Of a stretch of DNA of 64,000 nucleotides, positions 1 through 8,912 are shown one piece after another. The first letter of the stretch is position 1; the number at the start of each line of letters is the position of its first letter. The notes beneath the pieces were generated by a model. That model did not search any database. It saw only the letters and a list, made by a program, of their open reading frames with translations, and had not been told where the DNA came from. This stretch comes from Coriobacteriaceae bacterium. GTDB taxonomy: Bacteria > Actinomycetota > Coriobacteriia > Coriobacteriales > Coriobacteriaceae. Both the position numbers and the translations under genes were made by a program. The DNA is taken from assembly GCA_902399975.1 (NCBI GenBank), contig CABOHA010000001.1, positions 831,397-895,396 of the forward strand, in the 5' to 3' direction.

Positions 1-878
1 GGATTTACCTAGCGCCGTGTTTGCTGGCGGCTCTGCTGGTCAGGTGGCCGCGTCCCCGTGCACGTCCTATGGCGGTGGGGCTTGCATGTCTGGTGCTCTT
101 GGCTGCGATTCCGTACGTCTACTGGGATCGATTCGCTCCGCCTTCGGTGACGGTGCTCGATGTGGGCCAGGCCGATGCGATTCTTATCCGCCAGGGCGGC
201 GCAGTAGCGCTCGTCGACTGCGGGCTCGACGAGCGCGTGGTGGCGGCTTTGGTTCGCAATAACGTGCACCATATCGATGCCGTCTTTGTGACGCATTGGG
301 ATGAGGATCACTGGGGTGGTCTTCCCGATGTGCTCGAACAGTTTTCGGTTGGAACGATTGCCGTTGCGGCGGATGCGCTGGAGGATGCTCCTGCCGAGGT
401 ATTGAACCGACCTGGCGTGGAGTATCGGCAGGTGCGCCGTGGGGATACGGTCGATATCGGCTCATTTTGCGCCCGCGTGATGTGGCCATTCGAGTCCGTG
501 GATGGCGAGGGAAATGAGGATTCGCTTGTCCTGCTGCTCTCTTATGTTCAGAAAGGCAAGGGCCTGCGTCTGCTCCTCACCGGTGATGCCGAGCTCGACC
601 AAGAACGGGAATTCGTGCAGGAGGTGGGGGATATCGATGTCCTTAAACTTGGGCATCACGGCTCTAAGGTTTCAGTCGACGGTGAGTTACTGGACGTCCT
701 GAAGCCCGAGCTTTCCCTCGCGAGCGCGGGCGAGGGGAATCGATACGGCCATCCGTCCGATGCCTGCATCGATGCCGTTAAGGAAGCGGGCGGCGTGTTC
801 GCGTGCACTATCGAACACGGCGACATTACCGTCACGCCGACTGCGAATGGCTTTGCGATGCGATGCCAGCGATCGTGA
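1..878 (+). CDS. comEC: ComEC/Rec2 DNA-uptake protein, C-terminal part (5' truncated by window edge)
   Basis: The reading frame is open from the first bases of the window, so only the end of a longer gene is present. About the first 35 residues are hydrophobic and Arg-containing, like the last membrane segment of a competence channel. The rest is a metallo-beta-lactamase fold: THWDEDHWGGL (the T-H-x-D-x-D-H metal motif), then LLTGDAE and LGHHGSK. This domain is typical of ComEC, the inner-membrane channel for single-stranded DNA during transformation, where it may degrade the non-transported strand. The order comEC-holA-rpsT supports the call. A free-standing MBL hydrolase is less likely because of the upstream hydrophobic residues. 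Confidence 0.85.
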   Translation, partial: IYLAPCLLAALLVRWPRPRARPMAVGLACLVLLAAIPYVYWDRFAPPSVTVLDVGQADAILIRQGGAVALVDCGLDERVVAALVRNNVHHIDAVFVTHWDEDHWGGLPDVLEQFSVGTIAVAADALEDAPAEVLNRPGVEYRQVRRGDTVDIGSFCARVMWPFESVDGEGNEDSLVLLLSYVQKGKGLRLLLTGDAELDQEREFVQEVGDIDVLKLGHHGSKVSVDGELLDVLKPELSLASAGEGNRYGHPSDACIDAVKEAGGVFACTIEHGDITVTPTANGFAMRCQRS

Positions 879-911
879 CGACCGTCGTTGGCGTGTGGTG
901 GGCCCCTGGGC

Positions 912-917
912 TAGAAT
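912..917 (+). promoter_or_regulatory. Possible -10 element upstream of holA
   Basis: TAGAAT preceded by GGGC lies 40 nt before the holA start. It resembles the -10 hexamers seen upstream of lepA and the first dnaJ. No convincing -35 was found. Confidence 0.35.
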
Positions 918-957
918 GGCACGGAGCGAATACGAAGGCCTGCGGGAGGGGAGCGCA

Positions 958-1920
958 ATGTCCGAAACCGGTCTGCTGCCGGCATATCTGATCGTCGGTA
1001 CCGACGGCGTCAAGCGCGATCACGCCGTCTCGCGTATGAAAGCGCGTCTGGAAAAGTCGGGTATGGTCGAGTTCAACCTCGACGAGCGCGACATGACCAA
1101 GGATCCCGATATCGAGTCCATTATCGGATCGCTTAACACCTTTCCGATGGGCAGCGAGTTTCGCCTGGTAATCCTTGACGGCTGTTCAAAGCTCGCCAAG
1201 GCGGTCTCGGTGCCGCTCGTTGAGTATCTGGCAAGTCCCAGCCCCACAACGGTCTGTCTCATCATCGCCGACTCGCTTGCCAAGAACACGCGCCTGTATA
1301 AAGCGATCGCCAAGATCGACAAGAAGGCGGTGATCGATTGCTCCGGCACCAAGCGCTGGGAGCTACCGCGCCGTGTGCAGCAGATGGCGACGCAGCACGG
1401 CAAGTCGATCTCGACGGCGGCCGCCGAGGAACTCGTCTCGCGTTCGGGTGAAAACACTCGCATGCTCGATAACGACTTGGCTAAGCTTGCCCAGATGGTC
1501 GAGGCGCCCCAGATTGAGCTTGCCGACGTTGAGCGCTGGATTGTACGTACGGCCGAGGTTCAACCCTGGGACTTTCTCAATGCGGTCTCGGCCCGTGACA
1601 TGCGACGCTCGCTCGAGCTCTTCAATCTACTGCCCGCCAAGAGCTACGTGTGGACTTACACATTGCTGTGCGGCCGCATCCGCGAGCTTATCGTTGCCAA
1701 GGCGCTCGATGCGCGCGGACAGGGTCGTGAGCTGGCCGCAACACTTAAGCTCCAGTCCTGGCAGGTCAAGAATCACCTGACCTGGGCACGTCGCTTTTCG
1801 ATGGCAGAGCTCGTTGCCGCGCTCGAGAGCGCGGTCGATGTGGAGCTCGCGCTGAAGGGTTCGGCCGATTCTCAGACCGCGCTTTTGCTCTGGATTACGA
1901 ACATCTTGAGAAAATCGTGA
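958..1920 (+). CDS. holA: DNA polymerase III subunit delta
   Basis: This 320-residue protein matches the usual length of the delta subunit, the clamp-loader arm that opens the beta clamp. The frame is open further upstream, but ATG 958 is chosen because GGGAGGGGAGC precedes it and the protein then begins MSETGLLPAYLIVGTDG, like other HolA proteins. The N-terminal part is a degenerate AAA+ fold (YLIVG, then LVILDGCSKL near residue 75), followed by the helical collar domain with NAVSARDMRRSLELF. It lies between comEC and rpsT, a very common order. Confidence 0.92.
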   Translation: MSETGLLPAYLIVGTDGVKRDHAVSRMKARLEKSGMVEFNLDERDMTKDPDIESIIGSLNTFPMGSEFRLVILDGCSKLAKAVSVPLVEYLASPSPTTVCLIIADSLAKNTRLYKAIAKIDKKAVIDCSGTKRWELPRRVQQMATQHGKSISTAAAEELVSRSGENTRMLDNDLAKLAQMVEAPQIELADVERWIVRTAEVQPWDFLNAVSARDMRRSLELFNLLPAKSYVWTYTLLCGRIRELIVAKALDARGQGRELAATLKLQSWQVKNHLTWARRFSMAELVAALESAVDVELALKGSADSQTALLLWITNILRKS

Positions 1921-1969
1921 TGATACCTGCCTATTTGACAAATTCGTTCTATCCCTTTGAGGGGGAGCG

Positions 1970-1978
1970 TGCTATAGT
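1970..1978 (+). promoter_or_regulatory. Probable rpsT promoter (extended -10)
   Basis: TGCTATAGT forms an extended -10 (TG-N-TATAGT) about 75 nt before the rpsT GTG. A TTGACA at 1935-1940 is 32 nt upstream, too far to be its -35, so recognition would depend on the extended -10. Confidence 0.45.
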
Positions 1979-2053
1979 AGGCGCTTGCATGACCTCACCG
2001 TGTCTCAGAGGTGTCATACATTTTTTGCAAGGAACTCGAAAGGAACTCCAGAA

Positions 2054-2320
2054 GTGGCAAACATCAAGTCTCAGAAGAAGCGTATCCGCACCAATGAGGC
2101 AGCTCGCATGCGTAACAAGGCTGTCAAGTCCGAGCTCAAGACGCTGACCAAGCACGTCCAGTCCGCCGTCGCCGAGGGCGACGTCGAGAAGGCCCAGGCT
2201 GCCCTCAAGACCGTCACCAAGCGTCTCGACATGGCTGCCGCCAAGCATGTTATCCACAAGAACCAGGCTTCCAACCGCAAGTCCGGTCTTGCCAAGCTCG
2301 TGAACGGCATCAACGCCTAA
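2054..2320 (+). CDS. rpsT: 30S ribosomal protein S20
   Basis: This 88-residue basic protein begins [18 protein letters not shown] and ends in [15 protein letters not shown], both typical of S20, which binds 16S rRNA at the bottom of the 30S body. The start is a GTG preceded by AAAGGAA. The frame is open upstream, but only this start gives the conserved N-terminus. It has its own promoter-like element and a strong terminator, so it is probably a single-gene transcript. Confidence 0.97.
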   Translation: MANIKSQKKRIRTNEAARMRNKAVKSELKTLTKHVQSAVAEGDVEKAQAALKTVTKRLDMAAAKHVIHKNQASNRKSGLAKLVNGINA

Positions 2321-2354
2321 GTTGTAAATTTCACACCACACAGATTACGCGCAT

Positions 2355-2391
2355 AAATGGAGCCTGTTTTATGGAACAGGCTCCATTTTTT
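2355..2391 (+). terminator. Rho-independent terminator after rpsT
   Basis: A perfect 14-bp stem (AAATGGAGCCTGTT at 2355-2368 with AACAGGCTCCATTT at 2375-2388) has a 6-nt loop and is followed by a T run. It ends the rpsT transcript just before lepA. Confidence 0.92.
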
Positions 2392-2394
2392 GTA

Positions 2395-2409
2395 CCGCTC
2401 GGGTAAGAT
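2395..2409 (+). promoter_or_regulatory. Probable lepA promoter, leaderless arrangement
   Basis: CCGCTCGGGTAAGAT ends in a TAAGAT -10 hexamer only 7 nt before the lepA ATG, and there is no Shine-Dalgarno sequence between them. The first ten bases recur before the first dnaJ gene at 6513. The strong rpsT terminator just upstream means lepA needs a promoter here. Confidence 0.5.
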
Positions 2410-2416
2410 AGTCCGC

Positions 2417-4228
2417 ATGAATACTTCAATTGACATTTCCCACATCCGCAACTTCTCAATCGTTGCGCACATCGACCATGGCAAGTCCACGATCAGCGAT
2501 CGCATCCTCGAGCTCACCCATACCGTCGACGAACGCGACATGGAGTCGCAGCTGCTCGACACCATGGATATCGAGCGCGAGCGCGGCATCACGATCAAGT
2601 CCAATGCCGTTCGCGTGTCCTATGACGCCGACGATGGCGAGACGTATCAGTTCAATCTGATCGATACGCCGGGCCACGTTGACTTTACCTATGAGGTCTC
2701 GCGCTCGCTGGCAGCCTGTGAGGGCGCGGTGCTCGTTGTCGACGCCACGCAGGGCGTCGAGGCGCAGACTGTCTCCAACGCGACGCTCGCCATGAACGCC
2801 AATCTGGACATTGTGCCGGCCATCAACAAGATCGACCTGCCCTCTGCCCATCCCGATGAGGTTAAGACCGAGATCGAGGATGACCTGGCGATTCCCGCCG
2901 ATGATGCCGTGTGTGTCTCGGGCAAGACCGGCGAGGGCATCCATGATCTGCTGGAGTCCATTGTCTTTTTGATCTCTCCGCCCAAGGGCGATGCGAACGC
3001 GCCGCTCAAGGCACTCATTCTGGATTCGTACTTCGACGAGTATCGTGGCGTCGTCGCCACGGTGCGCGTCTTTGACGGTTCCATCAAAAAGGGCGATACC
3101 CTGCGCATGATGCAGGCAGAGGGCGACTTTTTGGTCGACGGCGTGGGTGTCAAGCGTCCTGCCGAGACCCCGGTTGACGCGCTGACGGTTGGCGAGGTCG
3201 GCTATGTGGTCACGGGCCTGAAGGACCCCGAGGCCGTTCGCGTGGGCGACACCCTTACCTGGGCGTCGAACCCCTGCCCCGAGCCGCTTCCGGGTTACCG
3301 CGAGGCCAAGCCCATGGTCTATACGGGCCTGTTCCCAATCGATAACAAGGACTACGAGAACCTGCGTGACGCGCTCGATAAGCTGCACGTTAACGACCCA
3401 TCGTTGGTGTGGGAGCCCGAGACCTCGGTGGCGCTCGGCTTTGGCTTCCGCGTGGGCTTCTTGGGCCTGCTACACATGGAAGTCGTCAAGGAACGCCTGG
3501 AGCGCGAATTCAACCTGGACCTCATTGCCACGAGCCCCTCGGTCGACTATCACGTCTACAAGACCGACGGCGAGATGATCGATGTCCGCAGTCCGCAGGA
3601 CCTTCCCGAGGCCACCCGCATCGATCGTATTGAGGAACCCTACCTCAAGGCAAAGATCATCTGCCCGCCTGAGTACACGGGTGCCGTCATGCAGCTCGCC
3701 ATTGAGCACCGCGGCGTCACGACCGACATGATCCACCTGACGAGCAAATCGGTCGAGATGCGCTTTGATATGCCGCTCGCCGAGCTCATCTTGGACTTCT
3801 TCGATCAGCTCAAGAGCCGCACCAAGGGTTACGCCTCGCTCGACTATGAGTTCAACGAATATCGCCCCTCTGAGCTCGTCAAGCTCGACATCCTGCTTTC
3901 GGGCGACGAGGTGGACGCGCTTTCGTTTATCGTCCATAAGGACAAGGCATATGGCCTGGCCCGTGGCCTGTGCGACAAGCTCAAGGAGATCATCCCGCGT
4001 CAGCTGTTCGAGGTGCCCATCCAGGGTGCTATCGGCAACAAGATCATCGCCCGTTCCACCGTCAAGGCCCGTCGCAAGGACGTTCTTGCTAAGTGCTACG
4101 GCGGCGATATCTCGCGTAAGCGCAAGCTGCTCGAGAAGCAGAAAGAGGGCAAGAAGCGTATGAAGGCCATCGGATCGGTCGAGGTCCCGCAGGAGGCCTT
4201 TATGGCGATCCTCAAGGTGGACGAGTAG
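2417..4228 (+). CDS. lepA: Elongation factor 4 (LepA), ribosome-associated GTPase
   Basis: This 603-residue translational GTPase has the family's usual length. Motifs in order are AHIDHGKST (P-loop), RERGITI (switch I), DTPGHVDF (G3), NKIDLP (G4), EF-G-like domains, and the LepA-specific basic C-terminus rich in [15 protein letters not shown]. It acts on the 70S ribosome in translation initiation or back-translocation. ATG 2417 gives [22 protein letters not shown], the conserved start. No ribosome binding site is visible, which fits a leaderless mRNA. dus and hemW follow closely. Confidence 0.97.
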   Translation: MNTSIDISHIRNFSIVAHIDHGKSTISDRILELTHTVDERDMESQLLDTMDIERERGITIKSNAVRVSYDADDGETYQFNLIDTPGHVDFTYEVSRSLAACEGAVLVVDATQGVEAQTVSNATLAMNANLDIVPAINKIDLPSAHPDEVKTEIEDDLAIPADDAVCVSGKTGEGIHDLLESIVFLISPPKGDANAPLKALILDSYFDEYRGVVATVRVFDGSIKKGDTLRMMQAEGDFLVDGVGVKRPAETPVDALTVGEVGYVVTGLKDPEAVRVGDTLTWASNPCPEPLPGYREAKPMVYTGLFPIDNKDYENLRDALDKLHVNDPSLVWEPETSVALGFGFRVGFLGLLHMEVVKERLEREFNLDLIATSPSVDYHVYKTDGEMIDVRSPQDLPEATRIDRIEEPYLKAKIICPPEYTGAVMQLAIEHRGVTTDMIHLTSKSVEMRFDMPLAELILDFFDQLKSRTKGYASLDYEFNEYRPSELVKLDILLSGDEVDALSFIVHKDKAYGLARGLCDKLKEIIPRQLFEVPIQGAIGNKIIARSTVKARRKDVLAKCYGGDISRKRKLLEKQKEGKKRMKAIGSVEVPQEAFMAILKVDE

Positions 4229-4232
4229 GTCT

Positions 4233-5276
4233 ATGGCTCTTTCCGAATATAGTCTGCGGCTGCTGGGCGCCTATGCCGAGCAGCCGTTCCTTATGGCTCC
4301 CATGGCGGGCGTGACCGACCCTGCCTATCGCATCATGTGTCGCCGCCGCGGTGCCAACCTTGCCTACAGCGAGATGGTGAGCGTGGCAGGCCTTGCCTAT
4401 GCCAGTAATAAGACGTGGCGCCTGGTGCTACCGGCCGACGAGGAGCAGCAGATTTGCGTGCAGCTCTTTGGCTCCAAGCCCGATCAGTTTGCGAGCGCCG
4501 TCGCCGCCGTCGAGGAGCGCGTTGGCGATCGCCTGTCGCTCATCGATATCAATATGGCATGTCCCGCCCGCAAGGTCGTTACCAAGGGCGAGGGCTCGGC
4601 GCTCATGCGCACGCCCGACCTGGCCGAGAAGATCGTCGAGGCCACGGTTGGCGCGGCGCACGTGCCCGTGACCGTCAAGATTCGCAAGGGCTTTTATGCC
4701 GAGGACCGCAATGCCGCGACATTTGCCCAGATGCTTGAGAGTGCAGGGGCTGCCGCAGTCGCCGTGCATGGTCGTTGCGCCACGCAGCTCTACACGGGCC
4801 AGGCCGATTGGTCGGTCGTCGATGAGGTCGCAGATGCCGTTGAGATTCCCGTGATCGGTTCGGGTGATGTGTTCACCGCCGAGGATGCCGCGGTGCATCT
4901 GCGAAACTCGGGTGCCAGCGCGGTGTTTATCGCGCGCGGCATCTACGGGAACCCGTGGGTGTTTGGCGATGCTCGCGCTCTTGCGCTCGATGGCACACCG
5001 GTGCCGGCGCGCAGCTCTGTCGAGCGCCTGGACGCCCTGCGTGAGCACCTAACGCTGACGCATGAGCTCCTGCCGCTCATGTCGCGTGCCCGTACGTACG
5101 CAAGCTGGTACTTAAAAGGCATGCCCCATGCCGCCGCTTGGCGTGCCCATGTGGTGCGCTGCTCCACGTATGAGGAGTTTATGGCGCTGGTCGATGATAT
5201 CGAGCGCGACGTGGTGCTCTGTGAGGCTGCCCTTGCCGCCGGCGAATCGGTGCCCCCTCATCCGCTGGAGGCTTAA
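4233..5276 (+). CDS. dus: tRNA-dihydrouridine synthase (DusB-like)
   Basis: This 347-residue flavoprotein reduces uridines in the tRNA D loop. Family motifs are MAPMAGVTDPAYR near residue 21, NMACPARKV with the catalytic Cys in the 110s, KIRKGF for FMN phosphate binding, HGRCATQLYTG, and IGSGDVFT followed by ARGIYGNPW. It starts 4 nt after the lepA stop and is probably co-transcribed with it and with hemW. The exact DusB assignment rests on overall similarity only. Confidence 0.9.
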   Translation: MALSEYSLRLLGAYAEQPFLMAPMAGVTDPAYRIMCRRRGANLAYSEMVSVAGLAYASNKTWRLVLPADEEQQICVQLFGSKPDQFASAVAAVEERVGDRLSLIDINMACPARKVVTKGEGSALMRTPDLAEKIVEATVGAAHVPVTVKIRKGFYAEDRNAATFAQMLESAGAAAVAVHGRCATQLYTGQADWSVVDEVADAVEIPVIGSGDVFTAEDAAVHLRNSGASAVFIARGIYGNPWVFGDARALALDGTPVPARSSVERLDALREHLTLTHELLPLMSRARTYASWYLKGMPHAAAWRAHVVRCSTYEEFMALVDDIERDVVLCEAALAAGESVPPHPLEA

Positions 5277-5278
5277 GG

Positions 5279-6511
5279 GTGGCCGTTACCGCGCTGTACG
5301 TGCACGTGCCGTTCTGTGCCCAAAAGTGCCGCTACTGCGACTTCGACTCGCGCAGCTTTGCTTCGTGTGATTTGGATGCCGCGCTCGATTCCTATTTTGA
5401 GCAGTTGTTCGCGCGTCTCGATGCTTTTGGCAAGGCTGGGGCCCTCGACCAGATCCGCACCGTCTATGTTGGCGGCGGCACGCCGTCGCTGGCGGGGGAG
5501 CGCCTGGTGGAGCTGGCGCGGCGTATTCGTGCGTGGTGCGCCCCCGTTGAGTTTACCTGCGAGGCCAATCCCGAGTCGCTGACCGCCGAGCTTGCTACTG
5601 CGCTTGCCAAGGTTGGTGTCACACGCGTTTCTCTGGGCGTGCAAACGCTCGATAACACCGAACTTACCGCCATCGGCCGCATTCACGATGCCGATCGGGC
5701 GCTCGCCGCCATCGCGACGGTCAAGGACGCTGGGCTTGACGTGTCGTGCGACCTTATGTGCGGACTTCCCGGGCAGACCGCAGCGAGTTGGAAGCGTACG
5801 CTCGAGGGCGTGCTGGCGGCGGTTCCGCATCATGTGTCGGTTTACCCGCTCACGCTCGAGGTGGGGACGCCCCTCTATCGCATGGCGTGCCGTGACGAGT
5901 CGCTCGAGCCCGACGAGGATTTTCAGGCCGCCTGCATGGACGTGGCGCGCGAGCTCCTGGGTGCCGCCGGCTATCACCCGTATGAGGTGGCGAGCTACGC
6001 GCTCGACGGCCATGAATGCGCCCATAACATTGCCTACTGGACCGGACGGGGCTACCTGGGCCTGGGCCGTTCTGCCGCCGGTATGCTTGATACTGGGGAT
6101 TTCGACCGTCTTGCAGGTTTGTTCCCCGGCGTGTCTGCTCGAGGCGACGCGTACCGTGTGCGTTTGGTTCAGCGCGACGATGACGCGACGTCGTTTGAGG
6201 CCGAATACCTGTCGCAGCGAGAGGCTGCGGCCGAAGACCTGATGCTCGCTTGTCGCATGACGCGCGGTATTGCGTCCGACCTGTTGGTTCGCGCGGCTCG
6301 TGTCATCCCGGCCGATGAGCTGACAGCCGCTTGTGATCGCGCGCTCGAATTGGGTCTTGCCACTTGGGTGCCCGAGACGCTCGGGGTCCATGAGGGACCC
6401 TTTACTTCGGCAGATGTCGTCGCGGGCCATGTTCGAGCTCGTTTAGCACCGACACACTTGGGCTGGCTCGATGGAAATGTTCTGTTCGAGCTGTTTTGGG
6501 ATCTAGCTTAG
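5279..6511 (+). CDS. hemW: Radical SAM family heme chaperone HemW
   Basis: The protein has 410 residues with the N-terminal radical SAM cluster motif CAQKCRYCDF (C-x3-C-x2-C then C-D-F), the GGGTPS SAM-binding motif and a HemN-like C-terminal domain. The extra Cys after CRYC is not followed by the pattern typical of true coproporphyrinogen oxidase, so a heme chaperone role is more likely. The start is GTG 5279, two bases after the dus stop, indicating translational coupling. lepA-hemW adjacency is common in Firmicutes. Confidence 0.88.
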   Translation: MAVTALYVHVPFCAQKCRYCDFDSRSFASCDLDAALDSYFEQLFARLDAFGKAGALDQIRTVYVGGGTPSLAGERLVELARRIRAWCAPVEFTCEANPESLTAELATALAKVGVTRVSLGVQTLDNTELTAIGRIHDADRALAAIATVKDAGLDVSCDLMCGLPGQTAASWKRTLEGVLAAVPHHVSVYPLTLEVGTPLYRMACRDESLEPDEDFQAACMDVARELLGAAGYHPYEVASYALDGHECAHNIAYWTGRGYLGLGRSAAGMLDTGDFDRLAGLFPGVSARGDAYRVRLVQRDDDATSFEAEYLSQREAAAEDLMLACRMTRGIASDLLVRAARVIPADELTAACDRALELGLATWVPETLGVHEGPFTSADVVAGHVRARLAPTHLGWLDGNVLFELFWDLA

Positions 6512-6512
6512 G

Positions 6513-6527
6513 CCGCTCGGGTAGAAT
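6513..6527 (+). promoter_or_regulatory. Probable promoter upstream of the first dnaJ gene
   Basis: CCGCTCGGGTAGAAT repeats the motif found before lepA and ends in a TAGAAT -10 hexamer. The dnaJ-like start is 43 nt further on. Confidence 0.45.
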
Positions 6528-6569
6528 TACCGGAATATATACGCTGCTGTGAGCAGGAGGTTGCCGCGC

Positions 6570-7673
6570 ATGGCGACGATGAACGAAAAAGATTACTACG
6601 AGATTCTAGGTGTCTCCAAGGACGCCACCTCGCGTGATATTCAAAAGGCCTTCCAGCAAAAGGCCCGTAAGCTCCATCCGGACGTCAACAAAGAGCCGGA
6701 TGCCGAGGAAAAGTTTAAAGAGGTTTCCGAGGCCTACGCCGTGCTTTCGGATGAGCAAAAACGTGCGCGCTACGATGCCATGCGTTCTGGCAATCCCTTT
6801 GCCGGTGCCCCTACGGCTTCGCCCTATGGTGGCGGCTATGCCGGCAACACGGGCTATGGCAATCCCTTTGAGGGCGGCTTTCCTTTTGGCGGTGCCTGGG
6901 GCCAGCAGCGTCGCGGCCAGGCTGCCTACAATCCCGAGAACGGCGCCAACGTGGTCGTCGATATCAAACTGGACGCCAAGGAGGCCAAGGACGGTGCCCG
7001 CAAGACCGTCCGCTATACGCGCTTCGATACCTGTGGTCACTGCGGCGGCTCGGGTTCTGTCTCCTCCGAGCATGCCCATACCTGCCCGAGCTGCGGTGGC
7101 CGCGGGCACATCGACGTCGACTTGTCCTTCCTGTTTGGTGCGGGCACGTTCCAGTCGGTCTGCCCCGAGTGCGGCGGTTCCGGTAAGGTCGTGGCCGACC
7201 CCTGCCCCGATTGCGGTGGCAGCGGTCGTACTCGCGTAACCTCCGAGCAGACGATTGAGTTTCCTGCCGGCACGCACGATGGCGACGAGGTCCGCATTAG
7301 CGGCATGGGTCACGCCGGCACTAACGGTGCCGCTGGCGGTGATCTAGTCGGCCGTGCCCATGTCGAGTCCGAGCGCTTGGAAGGCAAAGCTCGTACCGGT
7401 TTTTACCTGATGGGCATCGTGGCGCCGTTTTTGGTACTCTCGGCCATCTCGGGCGTGTTCTCGGCCTTTGCCGTGATGTGCTTTATTCCGTTTACCATGG
7501 GCCTGTTCATGGTGCTTTCGGACGGCGTGCTTCATCGCAGCCTGCTGTGGTGGAAGCGCGGTGCGATGCAGTTTGCCAACGGTTTTGCCAATGGCTTCAT
7601 GTTCGCGCTCGTGTCGGTTTGGTTCGCGAGCTGCTCGCAACGGGCCATGCTTTCGCCTTACGGAATGCAATAA
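6570..7673 (+). CDS. DnaJ-like protein with zinc-finger domain and C-terminal membrane segments
   Basis: This 367-residue protein starts at ATG 6570, with AGGAGG ten bases upstream. It has a J domain at about residues 8-72 (HPD at 36-38), a Gly/Phe-rich linker, and four CxxCxGxG zinc motifs from about residue 154 ([32 protein letters not shown]). Only a short piece of the substrate-binding domain follows. From about residue 275 the sequence is hydrophobic and predicts two or three membrane helices, so the normal second C-terminal domain and dimerisation region are replaced. A canonical dnaJ lies directly downstream. A co-chaperone that brings DnaK to the membrane is an inference. Confidence 0.8.
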   Translation: MATMNEKDYYEILGVSKDATSRDIQKAFQQKARKLHPDVNKEPDAEEKFKEVSEAYAVLSDEQKRARYDAMRSGNPFAGAPTASPYGGGYAGNTGYGNPFEGGFPFGGAWGQQRRGQAAYNPENGANVVVDIKLDAKEAKDGARKTVRYTRFDTCGHCGGSGSVSSEHAHTCPSCGGRGHIDVDLSFLFGAGTFQSVCPECGGSGKVVADPCPDCGGSGRTRVTSEQTIEFPAGTHDGDEVRISGMGHAGTNGAAGGDLVGRAHVESERLEGKARTGFYLMGIVAPFLVLSAISGVFSAFAVMCFIPFTMGLFMVLSDGVLHRSLLWWKRGAMQFANGFANGFMFALVSVWFASCSQRAMLSPYGMQ

Positions 7674-7706
7674 CATCAAACCCTCTGTTTGCGGTTGGCC
7701 CAGCTT

Positions 7707-7715
7707 GGGTATAGG
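7707..7715 (+). promoter_or_regulatory. Possible -10 element upstream of dnaJ
   Basis: GGGTATAGG lies 40 nt before the dnaJ GTG and resembles the GGGTANNAT pattern of other promoters in the window. No clear -35 and no CIRCE or HAIR heat-shock operator is visible nearby. Confidence 0.3.
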
Positions 7716-7754
7716 ACGCACTGTGACAATAATGAAAGTCGGAAGGATTCGGTC

Positions 7755-8903
7755 GTGTCGGAAAATAGGGATTACTACGAGGTACTTGGCGTCGACAAGG
7801 ATGCCGACGCGCGGACGATTAAGCGCGCGTTTCTAAAGAAGGCCCGTACCGTACACCCGGACGTTTCGGACGACCCCGAGGCCGAGGCCAAGTTCAAGGA
7901 GCTCAACGAGGCCTATTCCGTTCTTTCCGATGAGCAGAAGCGTGCTAACTACGACCGTTACGGCACTGCCGACGGCCCTGGTGGTTCGGGCTACGTCGAT
8001 ATCAACGATATCTTTGGTGGTATGGGCATGGACGACTTGTTCTCGTCGTTTTTTGGCGGCGGTGCCGGCGGTGGCGCCCGCAGCCGTCGCGAGCGTCGTC
8101 GCGGTCGTGACATGGCCATCTCGCTTTCGGTGACGCTCGAGGAGGCGGCGCTCGGCTGCAAAAAGACAATCAGCTATGACCGCCTTGCTCCTTGCGAGGA
8201 CTGCAATGGCACCGGTAGGGCAGAGGGCGCACAGGAAAAGCAGTGCGGCCGCTGCCACGGCACGGGCTATGTCACGACGGTTCAGCGATCGTTTTTGGGC
8301 CAGGTTCAGTCTTCCTCGCCTTGCCCCGACTGCCACGGCGAGGGCACGGTTATCGACCATCCCTGCGAGACCTGTGGCGGTCAGGGCCGCACGCCTTCGC
8401 ACGAAAAGATCGACATCGATATTCCCGCCGGTGTTTTGACCGGTCGCCAGCTGCGCGTGAGTGGTTTTGGCGAGGCCGGCCTTCGCGGCGAGCCTTCGGG
8501 TGACCTGATTGTCAACGTGCGCGTTGCCGACCATGAGCGCTTTAAGCGCAACGGTGACGACCTGTACTTGGTGAGCGATATCTCGATTGCGCAGGCTGCG
8601 CTCGGCTGCGAGATCGAGGTCGAGGGCATTATGCCCGCCGAGGTCGTTAAGGTGACGGTTCCCGCCGGCGCCCAGTACGGCGACACCGTGAGCGTCAATA
8701 ATTACGGCATGCCGCGCATTGGCGGTGGCGGTTCGCGTGGCCGCCTGATCGTGCAACTGCGCGTGGTCGTTCCCACCAATCTTTCCAATAAGCAACGCGA
8801 GCTGCTCCGTGCTTTTGCCGATGAGATGGGCGATGACGTCGCTTCCGGTAAGAAGTCGGTGACCGACCGTATCAAGAGTGCCCTCGACGATATCCTCGAT
8901 TAA
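7755..8903 (+). CDS. dnaJ: Molecular chaperone DnaJ
   Basis: This is a complete type I DnaJ of 382 residues. The J domain begins MSENRDYYEVLGVDKDA with HPD near residue 35. A Gly-rich region follows, then four zinc motifs (CEDCNGTG, CGRCHGTG, CPDCHGEG, CETCGGQG) and a full two-part C-terminal substrate-binding domain. It stimulates the ATPase of DnaK. The start is GTG 7755, chosen because it gives the conserved N-terminus; the frame stays open upstream. It is the second of two tandem dnaJ genes; grpE, hrcA and dnaK are not in this window. Confidence 0.95.
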   Translation: MSENRDYYEVLGVDKDADARTIKRAFLKKARTVHPDVSDDPEAEAKFKELNEAYSVLSDEQKRANYDRYGTADGPGGSGYVDINDIFGGMGMDDLFSSFFGGGAGGGARSRRERRRGRDMAISLSVTLEEAALGCKKTISYDRLAPCEDCNGTGRAEGAQEKQCGRCHGTGYVTTVQRSFLGQVQSSSPCPDCHGEGTVIDHPCETCGGQGRTPSHEKIDIDIPAGVLTGRQLRVSGFGEAGLRGEPSGDLIVNVRVADHERFKRNGDDLYLVSDISIAQAALGCEIEVEGIMPAEVVKVTVPAGAQYGDTVSVNNYGMPRIGGGGSRGRLIVQLRVVVPTNLSNKQRELLRAFADEMGDDVASGKKSVTDRIKSALDDILD

Positions 8904-8912
8904 GGAGCCCGC

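Noticed and set aside
1935..1940. Perfect TTGACA upstream of rpsT
   Set aside because: No -10 hexamer lies 16-18 nt downstream; the good TATAGT is 32 nt away.
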